From: Metridium senile
Lineage: Eukaryota; Cnidaria; Anthozoa; Actiniaria; Metridiidae
Reading direction: 5' to 3'
DNA: 64,000 bases
Assembly (NCBI GenBank): GCA_949775045.1
Contig: CATKSA010000099.1
Coordinates: 62,001 to 126,000, forward strand
Part shown: in pieces, positions 48,301 to 62,860 of the stretch
How positions within the stretch are numbered: the first letter of the stretch is position 1
Layout: every line of letters starts with the position of its first letter
Notes under the pieces: model-generated
Seen by the model: the letters and a program-made list of their open reading frames with translations, nothing else
Told to the model about the DNA's origin: nothing
The model's database searches: none
Made by a program: the position numbers and the translations under genes

Positions 48301-51300
48301 TTGTAAACGGATGATTCTTGTAACCCAGTAGTTACTGTGATTGTATACGGACGAGTTTTGTAACCCAGTAGGTACTGTGATTGTAAATGAATGATTTTTG
48401 TAACCCAGTAGTTACTGTGATTGTAAACGGATGATTTTTGTAACCCAGTTGTTACTGTGATTGTAAATTGATGATGTTTTGTAACCCAGTAGTTACTGTG
48501 ATTGTAAATTGATGATTTTTTGTAACCCAGTAGTTACTGTGATTGTAAATTGATGATTTTTTGTAACCCAGTAGTTACTGTGATTGTAAACGGATGATTT
48601 TTGTAACCCAGTAGTTACTGTGATTGTAAACGGATGATTTTTGTAACCCAGTTGTTACTGTGATTGTAAATTGATGATGTTTTGTAACCCAGTAGTTACT
48701 GTGATTGTAAATTGATGATTTTTTGTAACCCAGTAGTTACTGTGATTGTAAACGGATGATTTTTGTAACCCATTAGGTACTGTGATTGTAAATGAATGAT
48801 TTTTGTAACCCAGTAGTTACTGTGATTGTAAACGGATGATTTTTGTAACCCAGTTGTTACTGTGATTGTAAATTGATGATTTTTTGTAACCCAGTAGTTA
48901 CTGTGATTGTAAATTGATGATTTTTTGTAACCCAGTAGTTACTGTGATTGTAAATTGATGATTTTTTGTAAACCAGTAGTTACTGTGATTGTAAACGGAC
49001 GAGTTTGGTAACCCAGTAGTTACTGTGATTGTAAATGAATGATTTTTGTAACCCAGTAGTTACTGTGATTGTAAATTGTTGATTTTTTTGTAACCCAGTA
49101 GTTACTGTGATTGTAACCGGATGATTTTTGTAACCCAGTAGTTACTGTGATTGTATACGGACGAGTTTTGTAACCCAGTAGGTACTGTGATTGTAAATGA
49201 ATGATTTTTGTAACCCAGTAGTTACTGTGATTGTAAACGGATGATTTTTGTAACCCAGTTGTTACTGTGATTGTAAATTGATGATGTTTTGTAACCCAGT
49301 AGTTACTGTGATTGTAAATTGATGATTTTTTGTAACCCAGTAGTTACTGTGATTGTAAACGGATGATTTTTGTAACCCAGTAGTTACTGTGATTGTAAAC
49401 GGATGATTTTTGTAACCCAGTTGTTACTGTGATTGTAAATTGATGATTTTTTGTAACCTAGTAGTTACTGTGATTGTAAATTGATGATTTTTTGTAACCC
49501 AGTAGTTACTGTGATTGTAAATTGATGATTTTTTGTAAACCAGTATTTACTGTGATTGTAAACGGACGAGTTTGGTAACCCAGTAGTTACTGTGATTGTA
49601 AATGAATGATTTTTGTAACCCAGTAGTTACTGTGATTGTAAATTGTTGATTTTTTTGTAACCCAGTAGTTACTGTGATTGTAACCGGATGATTTTTGTAA
49701 CCCAGTAGTTACTGTGATTGTATACGGACGAGTTTTGTAACCCAGTAGTTACTGTGATTGTAAATTGATGATTTTTTGTAAACCAGTAGTTACTGTGATT
49801 GTAAATGAATGATGTTTGTAACCCAGTAGTTACTGTGATTGTAAACGGATGATTTTTGTAACCCAGTAGTTACTGTGATTGTAAATTGATGATTTTTTGT
49901 AACCCAGTAGTTACTGTGATTGTAAACGGATGATTTTTGTAACCCAGTAGTTACTGTGATTGTATACGGACGAGTTTTGTAACCCAGTAGGTAATGTGAT
50001 TGTAAATGAATGATTTTTGTAACCCAGTAGTTACTGTGATTGTAAACGGATGATTTTTGTAACCCAGTTGTTACTGTGATTGTAAATTGATGATGTTTTG
50101 TAACCCAGTAGTTACTGTGATTGTAAATTGATGATTTTTTGTAACCCAGTAGTTACTGTGATTGTAAACGGATGATTTTTGTAACCCAGTAGTTACTGTG
50201 ATTGTATACGGACGAGTTTTGTAACCCAGTAGTTACTGTGATTGTAAATTGATGATTTTTTGTAACCCAGTAGTTACTGTGATTGTAAACGGATGATTTT
50301 TGTAACCCAGTTGTTACTGTGATTGTAAATTGATGATGTTTTGTAACCCAGTAGTTACTGTGATTGTAAATTGATGATTTTTTGTAACCCAGTAGTTACT
50401 GTGATTGTAAACGGATGATTTTTGTAACCCACTAGGTACTGTGATTGTAAATGAATGATTTTTGTAACCCAGTAGTTATTGTGATTGTAAACGGATGATT
50501 TTTGTAACCCAGTTGTTACTGTGATTGTAAATTGATGATTTTTTGTAACCCAGTAGTTACTGTGATTGTAAATAGATGATTTTTTGTAACCCAGTTGTTA
50601 CTGTGATTGTAAATTGATGATTTTTTGTAAACCAGTAGTTACTGTGATTGTAAACGGACGAGTTTGGTAACCCAGTAGTTACTGTGATTGTAAATGAATG
50701 ATTTTTGTAACCCAGTAGTTACTGTGATTGTAAATTGTTGATTTTTTTGTAACCCAGTAGTTACTGTGATTGTAACCGGATGATTTTTGTAACCCAGTAG
50801 TTACTGTGATTGTATACGGACGAGTTTTGTAACCCGGTAGGTACTGTGATTGTAAATGAATGATTTTTGTAACCCAGTAGTTACTGTGATTGTAAACGGA
50901 TGATTTTTGTAACCCAGTTGTTACTGTGATTGTAAATTGATGATGTTTTGTAACCCAGTAGTTACTGTGATTGTAAATTGATGATTTTTTGTAACCCAGT
51001 AGTTACTGTGATTGTAAACGGATGATTTTTGTAACCCAGTAGTTACTGTGATTGTAAACGGATGATTTTTGTAACCCAGTAGTTACTGTGATTGTATACG
51101 GACGAGTTTTGTAACCCAGTAGGTACTGTGATTGTAAATGAATGATTTTTGTAACCCAGTAGTTACTGTGATTGTAAACGGATGATTTTTGTAACCCAGT
51201 TGTTACTGTGATTGTAAATTGATGATGTTTTGTAACCCAGTAGTTACTGTGATTGTAAATTGATGATTTTTTGTAACCCAGTAGTTACTGTGATTGTAAA

Positions 51301-51531
51301 CGGATGATTTTTGTAACCCAGTAGTTACTGTGATTGTATACGGACGAGTTTTGTAACCCAGTAGGTACTGTGATTGTAAATGAATGATTTTTGTAACCCA
51401 GTAGTTACTGTGATTGTAAACGGATGATTTTTGTAACCCAGTTGTTACTGTGATTGTAAATTGATGATTTTTTGTAACCCAGTAGTTACTGTGATTGTAA
51501 ATTGATGATTTTTTGTAACCCAGTAGTTACT

Positions 51532-54500
51532 GAGATTGTAAATTGATGATTTTTTGTAAACCAGTATTTACTGTGATTGTAAACGGACGAGATTGGTAAC
51601 CCAGTAGTTACTGTGATTGTAAATGAATGATTTTTGTAACCCAGTAGTTACTGTGATTGTAAATTGTTGATTTTTTTGTAACCCAGTAGTTACTGTGATT
51701 GTAACCGGATGATTTTTGTAACCCAGTAGTTACTGTGATTGTATACGGACGAGTTTTGTAACCCAGTAGTTACTGTGATTGTAAATTGATGATTTTTTGT
51801 AAACCAGTAGTTACTGTGATTATAAATGAATGATGTTTGTAACCCAGTAGTTACTGTGATTGTAAACGGATGATTTTTGTAACCCAGTAGTTACTGTGAT
51901 TGTAAATTGATGATTTTTTGTAACCCAGTAGTTACTGTGATTGTAAACGGATGATTTTTGTAACCCAGTAGTTACTGTGATTGTATACGGACGAGTTTTG
52001 TAACCCAGTAGGTACTGTGATTGTAAATGAATGATTTTTGTAACCCAGTAGTTACTGTGATTGTAAACGGATGATTTTTGTAACCCAGTTGTTACTGTGA
52101 TTGTAAATTGATGATGTTTTGTAACCCAGTAGTTATTGTGATTGTAAATTGATGATTTTTTGTAACCCAGTAGTTACTGTGATTGTAAACGGATGATTTT
52201 TGTAACCCAGTAGTTACTGTGATTGTATACGGACGAGTTTTGTAACCCAGTAGGTACTGTGATTGTAAATGAATGATTTTTGTAACCCAGTAGTTACTGT
52301 GATTGTAAACGGATGATTTTTGTAACCCAGTTGTTACTGTGATTGTAAATTGATGATTTTTTGTAACCCAGTAGTTACTGTGATTGTAAATTGATGATTT
52401 TTTGTAACCCAGTAGTTACTGAGATTGTAAATTGATGATTTTTTGTAAACCAGTATTTACTGTGATTGTAAACGGACGAGATTGGTAACCCAGTAGTTAC
52501 TGTGATTGTAAATGAATGATTTTTGTAACCCAGTAGTTACTGTGATTGTAAATTGTTGATTTTTTTGTAACCCAGTAGTTACTGTGATTGTAACCGGATG
52601 ATTTTTGTAACCCAGTAGTTACTGTGATTGTATACGGACGAGTTTTGTAACCCAGTAGTTACTGTGATTGTAAATTGATGATTTTTTGTAAACCAGTAGT
52701 TACTGTGATTGTAAATGAATGATGTTTGTAACCCAGTAGTTACTGTGATTGTAAACGGATGATTTTTGTAACCCAGTAGTTACTGTGATTGTAAATTGAT
52801 GATTTTTTGTAACCCAGTAGTTACTGTGATTGTAAACGGATGATTTTTGTAACCCAGTAGTTACTGTGATTGTATACGGACGAGTTTTGTAACCCAGTAG
52901 GTACTGTGATTGTAAATGAATGATTTTTGTAACCCAGTAGTTACTGTGATTGTAAATTGATGATTTTTTGTAACCCAGTAGTTACTGAGATTGTAAATTG
53001 ATGATTTTTTGTAAACCAGTATTTACTGTGATTGTAAACGGACGAGATTGGTAACCCAGTAGTTACTGTGATTGTAAATGAATGATTTTTGTAACCCAGT
53101 AGTTACTGTGATTGTAAATTGTTGATTTTTTTGTAACCCAGTAGTTACTGTGATTGTAACCGGATGATTTTTGTAACCCAGTAGTTACTGTGATTGTATA
53201 CGGACGAGTTTTGTAACCCAGTAGTTACTGTGATTGTAAATTGATGATTTTTTGTAAACCAGTAGTTACTGTGATTATAAATGAATGATGTTTGTAACCC
53301 AGTAGTTACTGTGATTGTAAACGGATGATTTTTGTAACCCAGTAGTTACTGTGATTGTAAATTGATGATTTTTTGTAACCCAGTAGTTACTGTGATTGTA
53401 AACGGATGATTTTTGTAACCCAGTAGTTACTGTGATTGTATACGGACGAGTTTTGTAACCCAGTAGGTACTGTGATTGTAAATGAATGATTTTTGTAACC
53501 CAGTAGTTACTGTGATTGTAAACGGATGATTTTTGTAACCCAGTTGTTACTGTGATTGTAAATTGATGATGTTTTGTAACCCAGTAGTTATTGTGATTGT
53601 AAATTGATGATTTTTTGTAACCCAGTAGTTACTGTGATTGTAAACGGATGATTTTTGTAACCCAGTAGTTACTGTGATTGTATACGGACGAGTTTTGTAA
53701 CCCAGTAGGTACTGTGATTGTAAATGAATGATTTTTGTAACCCAGTAGTTACTGTGATTGTAAACGGATGATTTTTGTAACCCAGTTGTTACTGTGATTG
53801 TAAATTGATGATTTTTTGTAACCCAGTAGTTACTGTGATTGTAAATTGATGATTTTTTGTAACCCAGTAGTTACTGAGATTGTAAATTGATGATTTTTTG
53901 TAAACCAGTATTTACTGTGATTGTAAACGGACGAGATTGGTAACCCAGTAGTTACTGTGATTGTAAATGAATGATTTTTGTAACCCAGTAGTTACTGTGA
54001 TTGTAAATTGTTGATTTTTTTGTAACCCAGTAGTTACTGTGATTGTAACCGGATGATTTTTGTAACCCAGTAGTTACTGTGATTGTATACGGACGAGTTT
54101 TGTAACCCAGTAGTTACTGTGATTGTAAATTGATGATTTTTTGTAAACCAGTAGTTACTGTGATTGTAAATGAATGATGTTTGTAACCCAGTAGTTACTG
54201 TGATTGTAAACGGATGATTTTTGTAACCCAGTAGTTACTGTGATTGTAAATTGATGATTTTTTGTAACCCAGTAGTTACTGTGATTGTAAACGGATGATT
54301 TTTGTAACCCAGTAGTTACTGTGATTGTATACGGACGAGTTTTGTAACCCAGTAGGTACTGTGATTGTAAATGAATGATTTTTGTAACCCAGTAGTTACT
54401 GTGATTGTAAACGGATGATTTTTGTAACCCAGTTGTTACTGTGATTGTAAATTGATGATGTTTTGTAACCCAGTAGTTACTGTGATTGTAAATTGATGAT
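51532..54500. repeat. 889-bp higher-order repeat with a shortened 566-bp copy
   Basis: The single-base variant ACTGAGATTG marks the unit at 51532, 52421, 52987 and 53876: intervals 889, 566 and 889 bp (22, 14 and 22 monomers). GACGAGATTGG follows each marker at a fixed distance, confirming register. The middle copy lacks 323 bp, or eight monomers. Confidence 0.9.
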
Positions 54501-54540
54501 TTTTTGTAACCCAGTAGTTACTGTGATTGTAAACGGATGA

Positions 54541-57500
54541 TTTTTGAAACCCAGTAGTTACTGTGATTGTATACGGACGAGTTTTGTAACCCAGTAGTTA
54601 CTGTGATTGTAAATTGATGATTTTTTGTAAACCAGTAGTTACTGTGATTGTAAACGTATGATTGTTGTAACCCAGTAGTTACTATGATTGTATACGGACG
54701 AGTTTTGTAAACCAGTAGTTACTGTGATTGTAAATTGATGATTTTTTGTAAACCAGTAGTTACTGTGATTGTAAACGTATGATTGTTGTAACCCAGTAGT
54801 TACTGTGATTGTAAATTGATGATTTTTTGTAACCCAGTAGTTACTGTGATTGTAAATTGATGATTTTTTGTAACCCAGTAGTTACTGTGATTGTATACGG
54901 ACGAGTTTTGTAACCCAGTAGGTACTGTGATTGTAAATGAATGATTTTTGTAACCCAGTAGTTACTGTGATTGTAAACGGATGATTTTTGTAACCCAGTA
55001 GTTACTGTGATTGTAACCGGATGATTTTTGTAACCCAGTAGTTACTGTGATTGTATACGGACGGGTATTGTAAACCAGTAGTTACTGTGATTGTATACGG
55101 ACGAGTTTTGTAACCCAGTAGTTACTGTGATTGTAAATGAATGATTTTTGTAACCCAGTAGTTACTGTGATTGTAAATGAATGATTTTTGTGACCCAGTA
55201 GTTACTGTGATTGTAAATGAATGATTTTTGTAACCCAGTAGTTACTGTGATTGTAAATGAATGATTTTTGTAACCCAGTTGTTACTGTGATTGTAAATTG
55301 ATGATGTTTTGTAACCCAGTAGTTACTGTGATTGTAAATTGATGATTTTTTGTAACCCAGTAGTTACTGTGATTGTAAATTGATGATTTTTTGTAACCCA
55401 GTAGTTACTGTGATTGTAAACGGATGATTTTTGTAACCCAGTAGTTACTGTGATTGTATAAGGACGAGTTTTGTAACCCAGTAGGTACTGTGATTGTAAA
55501 TTGATGATTTTTTGTAAACCAGTATTTACTGTGATTGTAAACGGACGAGTTTGGTAACCCAGTAGTTACTGTGATTGTAAATGAATGATTTTTGTAACCC
55601 AGTAGTTACTGTGATTGTAAATTGTTGATTTTTTTGTAACCCAGTAGTTACTGTGATTGTAACCGGATGATTTTTGTAACCCAGTAGTTACTGTGATTGT
55701 ATACGGACGAATTTTGTAACCCAGTAGTTACTGTGATTGTAAATTGATGATTTTTTGTAAACCAGTAGTTACTGTGATTGTAAACGTATGATTGTTGTAA
55801 CCCAGTAGTTACTGTGATTGTAAATTGATGATTTTTTGTCAACCAGTAGTTACTGTGATTGTAAATGAATGATGTTTGTAACCCAGTAGTTACTGTGATT
55901 GTAAACGGATGATTTTTGTAACCCAGTAGTTACTGTGATTGTAAATGAATGATGTTTGTAACCCAGTAGTTACTGTGATTGTAAACGGATGATTTTTGTA
56001 ACCCAGTAGTTACTGTGATTGTAACCGGATGATTTTTGTAACCCAGTAGTTACTGTGATTGTATACGGACGAGTTTTGTAACCCAGTAGTTACTGTGATT
56101 GTAAATTGATGATTTTTTGTAAACCAGTAGTTACTGTGATTGTAAACGTATGATTGTTGTAACCCAGTAGTTACTGTGATTGTAAATTGATGATTTTTTG
56201 TAACCCAGTAGTTACTGTGATTGTAAATTGATGATTTTTTGTAACCCAGTAGTTACTGTGATTGTAAACGGATGATTTTTGTAACCCAGTAGTTACTGTG
56301 ATTGTATACGGACGAGTTTTGTAACCCAGTAGGTACTGTGATTGTAAATGAATGATTTTTGTAACCCAGTAGTTACTGTGATTGTAAACGGATGATTTTT
56401 GTAACCCAGTTGTTACTGTGATTGTAAATTGATGATGTTTTGTAACCCAGTAGTTACTGTGATTGTAAATTGATGATTTTTTGTAACCCAGTAGTTACTG
56501 TGATTGTAAACGGATGATTTTTGAAACCCAGTAGTTACTGTGATTGTATACGGACGAGTTTTGTAACCCAGTAGTTACTGTGATTGTAAATTGATGATTT
56601 TTTGTAAACCAGTAGTTACTGTGATTGTAAACGTATGATTGTTGTAACCCAGTAGTTACTGTGATTGTATACGGACGAGTTTTGTAAACCAGTAGTTACT
56701 GTGATTGTAAATTGATGATTTTTTGTAAACCAGTAGTTACTGTGATTGTAAACGTATGATTGTTGTAACCCAGTAGTTACTGTGATTGTAAATTGATGAT
56801 TTTTTGTAACCCAGTAGTTACTGTGATTGTAAATTGATGATTTTTTGTAACCCAGTAGTTACTGTGATTGTATACGGACGAGTTTTGTAACCCAGTAGGT
56901 ACTGTGATTGTAAATGAATGATTTTTGTAACCCAGTAGTTACTGTGATTGTAAACGGATGATTTTTGTAACCCAGTAGTTACTGTGATTGTAACCGGATG
57001 ATTTTTGTAACCCAGTAGTTACTGTGATTGTATACGGACGGGTATTGTAAACCAGTAGTTACTGTGATTGTATACGGACGAGTTTTGTAACCCAGTAGTT
57101 ACTGTGATTGTAAATGAATGATTTTTGTAACCCAGTAGTTACTGTGATTGTAAATGAATGATTTTTGTGACCCAGTAGTTACTGTGATTGTAAATGAATG
57201 ATTTTTGTAACCCAGTAGTTACTGTGATTGTAAATGAATGATTTTTGTAACCCAGTTGTTACTGTGATTGTAAATTGATGATGTTTTGTAACCCAGTAGT
57301 TACTGTGATTGTAAATTGATGATTTTTTGTAACCCAGTAGTTACTGTGATTGTAAATTGATGATTTTTTGTAACCCAGTAGTTACTGTGATTGTAAACGG
57401 ATGATTTTTGTAACCCAGTAGTTACTGTGATTGTATAAGGACGAGTTTTGTAACCCAGTAGGTACTGTGATTGTAAATTGATGATTTTTTGTAAACCAGT

Positions 57501-58950
57501 ATTTACTGTGATTGTAAACGGACGAGTTTGGTAACCCAGTAGTTACTGTGATTGTAAATGAATGATTTTTGTAACCCAGTAGTTACTGTGATTGTAAATT
57601 GTTGATTTTTTTGTAACCCAGTAGTTACTGTGATTGTAACCGGATGATTTTTGTAACCCAGTAGTTACTGTGATTGTATACGGACGAGTTTTGTAACCCA
57701 GTAGTTACTGTGATTGTAAATTGATGATTTTTTGTAAACCAGTAGTTACTGTGATTGTAAACGTATGATTGTTGTAACCCAGTAGTTACTGTGATTGTAT
57801 ACGGACGAGTTTTGTAAACCAGTAGTTACTGTGATTGTAAATTGATGATTTTTTGTAAACCAGTAGTTACTGTGATTGTAAACGTATGATTGTTGTAACC
57901 CAGTAGTTACTGTGATTGTAAATTGATGATTTTTTGTAACCCAGTAGTTACTGTGATTGTAAATTGATGATTTTTTGTAACCCAGTAGTTACTGTGATTG
58001 TATACGGACGAGTTTTGTAACCCAGTAGGTACTGTGATTGTAAATGAATGATTTTTGTAACCCAGTAGTTACTGTGATTGTAAACGGATGATTTTTGTAA
58101 CCCAGTAGTTACTGTGATTGTAACCGGATGATTTTTGTAACCCAGTAGTTACTGTGATTGTATACGGACGGGTATTGTAAACCAGTAGTTACTGTGATTG
58201 TATACGGACGAGTTTTGTAACCCAGTAGTTACTGTGATTGTAAATGAATGATTTTTGTAACCCAGTAGTTACTGTGATTGTAAATGAATGATTTTTGTGA
58301 CCCAGTAGTTACTGTGATTGTAAATGAATGATTTTTGTAACCCAGTAGTTACTGTGATTGTAAATGAATGATTTTTGTAACCCAGTTGTTACTGTGATTG
58401 TAAATTGATGATGTTTTGTAACCCAGTAGTTACTGTGATTGTAAATTGATGATTTTTTGTAACCCAGTAGTTACTGTGATTGTAAATTGATGATTTTTTG
58501 TAACCCAGTAGTTACTGTGATTGTAAACGGATGATTTTTGTAACCCAGTAGTTACTGTGATTGTATAAGGACGAGTTTTGTAACCCAGTAGGTACTGTGA
58601 TTGTAAATTGATGATTTTTTGTAAACCAGTATTTACTGTGATTGTAAACGGACGAGTTTGGTAACCCAGTAGTTACTGTGATTGTAAATGAATGATTTTT
58701 GTAACCCAGTAGTTACTGTGATTGTAAATTGTTGATTTTTTTGTAACCCAGTAGTTACTGTGATTGTAACCGGATGATTTTTGTAACCCAGTAGTTACTG
58801 TGATTGTATACGGACGAGTTTTGTAACCCAGTAGTTACTGTGATTGTAAATTGATGATTTTTTGTAAACCAGTAGTTACTGTGATTGTAAACGTATGATT
58901 GTTGTAACCCAGTAGTTACTGTGATTGTAAATTGATGATTTTTTGTCAAC
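54541..58950. repeat. 1977-bp higher-order repeat with a 1130-bp derivative
   Basis: TTTTTGAAAC at 54541 and 56518 and GGGTATTG at 55063 and 57040 both give 1977 bp (49 monomers). A third GGGTATTG at 58170 gives 1130 bp (28 monomers). The variant TTTGTGACCC follows each GGGTATTG. Confidence 0.9.
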
Positions 58951-60950
58951 CAGTAGTTACTGTGATTGTAAATGAATGATGTTTGTAACCCAGTAGTTAC
59001 TGTGATTGTAAACGGATGATTTTTGTAACCCAGTAGTTACTGTGATTGTAAATGAATGATGTTTGTAACCCAGTAGTTACTGTGATTGTAAACGGATGAT
59101 TTTTGTAACCCAGTAGTTACTGTGATTGTAACCGGATGATTTTTGTAACCCAGTAGTTACTGTGATTGTATACGGACGAGTTTTGTAACCCAGTAGTTAC
59201 TGTGATTGTAAATTGATGATTTTTTGTAAACCAGTAGTTACTGTGATTGTAAACGTATGATTGTTGTAACCCAGTAGTTACTGTGATTGTAAATTGATGA
59301 TTTTTTGTAACCCAGTAGTTACTGTGATTCTAAATTGATGATTTTTTGTAACCCAGTAGTTACTGTGATTGTAAACGGATGATTTTTGTAACCCAGTAGT
59401 TACTGTGATTGTATACGGACGAGTTTTGTAACCCAGTAGGTACTGTGATTGTAAATGAATGATTTTTGTAACCCAGTAGTTACTGTGATTGTAAATGAAT
59501 GATTTTTGTAACCCAGTTGTTACTGTGATTGTAAATTGATGATGTTTTGTAACCCAGTAGTTACTGTGATTGTAAATTGATGATTTTTTGTAACCCAGTA
59601 GTTACTGTGATTGTAAATTGATGATTTTTTGTAACCCAGTAGTTACTGTGATTGTAAACGGATGATTTTTGTAACCCAGTAGTTACTGTGATTGTATAAG
59701 GACGAGTTTTGTAACCCAGTAGGTACTGTGATTGTAAATTGATGATTTTTTGTAAACCAGTATTTACTGTGATTGTATACGGACGAGTTTTGTAACCCAG
59801 TAGTTACTGTGATTGTAAATTGATGATTTTTTGTAAACCAGTAGTTACTGTGATTGTAAACGTATGATTGTTGTAACCCAGTAGTTACTGTGATTGTAAA
59901 TTGATGATTTTTTGTAACCCAGTAGTTACTGTGATTGTAAATTGATGATTTTTTGTAACCCAGTAGTTACTGTGATTGTAAACGGATGATTTTTGTAACC
60001 CAGTAGTTACTGTGATTGTATACGGACGAGTTTTGTAACCCAGTAGGTACTGTGATTGTAAATGAATGATTTTTGTAACCCAGTAGTTACTGTGATTGTA
60101 AATGAATGATTTTTGTAACCCAGTTGTTACTGTGATTGTAAATTGATGATGTTTTGTAACCCAGTAGTTACTGTGATTGTAAATTGATGATTTTTTGTAA
60201 CCCAGTAGTTACTGTGATTGTAAATTGATGATTTTTTGTAACCCAGTAGTTACTGTGATTGTAAACGGATGATTTTTGTAACCCAGTAGTTACTGTGATT
60301 GTATAAGGACGAGTTTTGTAACCCAGTAGGTACTGTGATTGTAAATTGATGATTTTTTGTAAACCAGTATTTACTGTGATTGTAAACGGACGAGTTTGGT
60401 AACCCAGTAGTTACTGTGATTGTAAATGAATGATTTTTGTAACCCAGTAGTTACTGTGATTGTAAATTGTTGATTTTTTTGTAACCCAGTAGTTACTGTG
60501 ATTGTAACCGGATGATTTTTGTAACCCAGTAGTTACTGTGATTGTATACGGACGAGTTTTGTAACCCAGTAGTTACTGTGATTGTAAATTGATGATTTTT
60601 TGTAAACCAGTAGTTACTGTGATTGTAAATGAATGATGTTTGTAACCCAGTAGTTACTGTGATTGTAAACGGATGATTTTTGTAACCCAGTAGTTACTGT
60701 GATTGTAAATTGATGATTTTTTGTAACCCAGTAGTTACTGTGATTGTAAACGGATGATTTTTGTAACCCAGTAGTTACTGTGATTGTATACGGACGAGTT
60801 TTGTAACCCAGTAGGTACTGTGATTGTAAATGAATGATTTTTGTAACCCAGTAGTTACTGTGATTGTAAACGGATGATTTTTGTAACCCAGTTGTTACTG
60901 TGATTGTAAATTGATGATGTTTTGTAACCCAGTAGTTACTGTGATTGTAA

Positions 60951-62700
60951 ATTGATGATGTTTGTAACCCAGTAGTTACTGTGATTGTAAACGGATGATT
61001 TTTGTAACCCAGTAGTTACTGTGATTGTATACGGACGAGTTTTGTAACCCAGTAGGTACTGTGATTGTAAATGAATGATTTTTGTAACCCAGTAGTTACT
61101 GTGATTGTAAACGGATGATTTTTGTAACCCAGTTGTTACTGTGATTGTAAATTGATGATTTTTTGTAACCCAGTAGTTACTGTGATTGTAAATTGATGAT
61201 TTTTTGTAACCCAGTAGTTACTGTGATTGTAAATTGATGATTTTTTGTAACCCAGTAGTTACTGTGATTGTAAATTGATGATTTTTTGTAACCCAGTAGT
61301 TACTGTGATTGTAAACGGATGATTTTTGTAACCCAGTAGTTACTGTGATTGTATACGGACGAGTTTTGTAACCCAGTAGTTACTGTGATTGTAAATGAAT
61401 GATTTTTGTAACCCAGTAGTTACTGTGATTGTAAATGAATGATTTTTGTAACCCAGTTGTTACTGTGATTGTAAATTGATGATGTTTTGTAACCCAGTAG
61501 TTACTGTGATTGTAAATTGATGATTTTTTGTAACCCAGTAGTTACTGTGATTGTAAATTGATGATTTTTTGTAACCCAGTAGTTACTGTGATTGTAAACG
61601 GATGATTTTTGTAACCCAGTAGTTACTGTGATTGTATAAGGACGAGTTTTGTAACCCAGTAGGTACTGTGATTGTAAATTGATGATTTTTTGTAAACCAG
61701 TATTTACTGTGATTGTAAACGGACGAGTTTGGTAACCCAGTAGTTACTGTGATTGTAAATGAATGATTTTTGTAACCCAGTAGTTACTGTGATTGTAAAT
61801 TGTTGATTTTTTTGTAACCCAGTAGTTACTGTGATTGTAACCGGATGATTTTTGTAACCCAGTAGTTACTGTGATTGTATACGGACGAGTTTTGTAACCC
61901 AGTAGTTACTGTGATTGTAAATTGATGATTTTTTGTAAACCAGTAGTTACTGTGATTGTAAATGAATGATGTTTGTAACCCAGTAGTTACTGTGATTGTA
62001 AACGGATGATTTTTGTAACCCAGTAGTTACTGTGATTGTAAATTGATGATTTTTTGTAACCCAGTAGTTACTGTGATTGTAAACGGATGATTTTTGTAAC
62101 CCAGTAGTTACTGTGATTGTATACGGACGAGTTTTGTAACCCAGTAGGTACTGTGATTGTAAATGAATGATTTTTGTAACCCAGTAGTTACTGTGATTGT
62201 AAACGGATGATTTTTGTAACCCAGTTGTTACTGTGATTGTAAATTGATGATGTTTTGTAACCCAGTAGTTACTGTGATTGTAAATTGATGATGTTTGTAA
62301 CCCAGTAGTTACTGTGATTGTAAACGGATGATTTTTGTAACCCAGTAGTTACTGTGATTGTATACGGACGAGTTTTGTAACCCAGTAGGTACTGTGATTG
62401 TAAATGAATGATTTTTGTAACCCAGTAGTTACTGTGATTGTAAACGGATGATTTTTGTAACCCAGTTGTTACTGTGATTGTAAATTGATGATTTTTTGTA
62501 ACCCAGTAGTTACTGTGATTGTAAATTGATGATTTTTTGTAACCCAGTAGTTACTGTGATTGTAAATTGATGATTTTTTGTAAACCAGTATTTACTGTGA
62601 TTGTAAACGGACGAGTTTGGTAACCCAGTAGTTACTGTGATTGTAAATGAATGATTTTTGTAACCCAGTAGTTACTGTGATTGTAAATTGTTGATTTTTT
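60951..62700. repeat. 1333-bp higher-order repeat
   Basis: The shortened monomer ATTGATGATGTTTG occurs at 60951 and 62284, offset 1333 (33 monomers), with matching order on both sides. Confidence 0.82.
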
Positions 62701-62860
62701 TGTAACCCAGTAGTTACTGTGATTGTAACCGGATGATTTTTGTAACCCAGTAGTTACTGTGATTGTAAACGGACGAGTTTTGTAACCCAGTAGTTACTGT
62801 GATTGTAAATTGATGATTTTTTGTAAACCAGTAGTTACTGTGATTGTAAACGTATGATTG

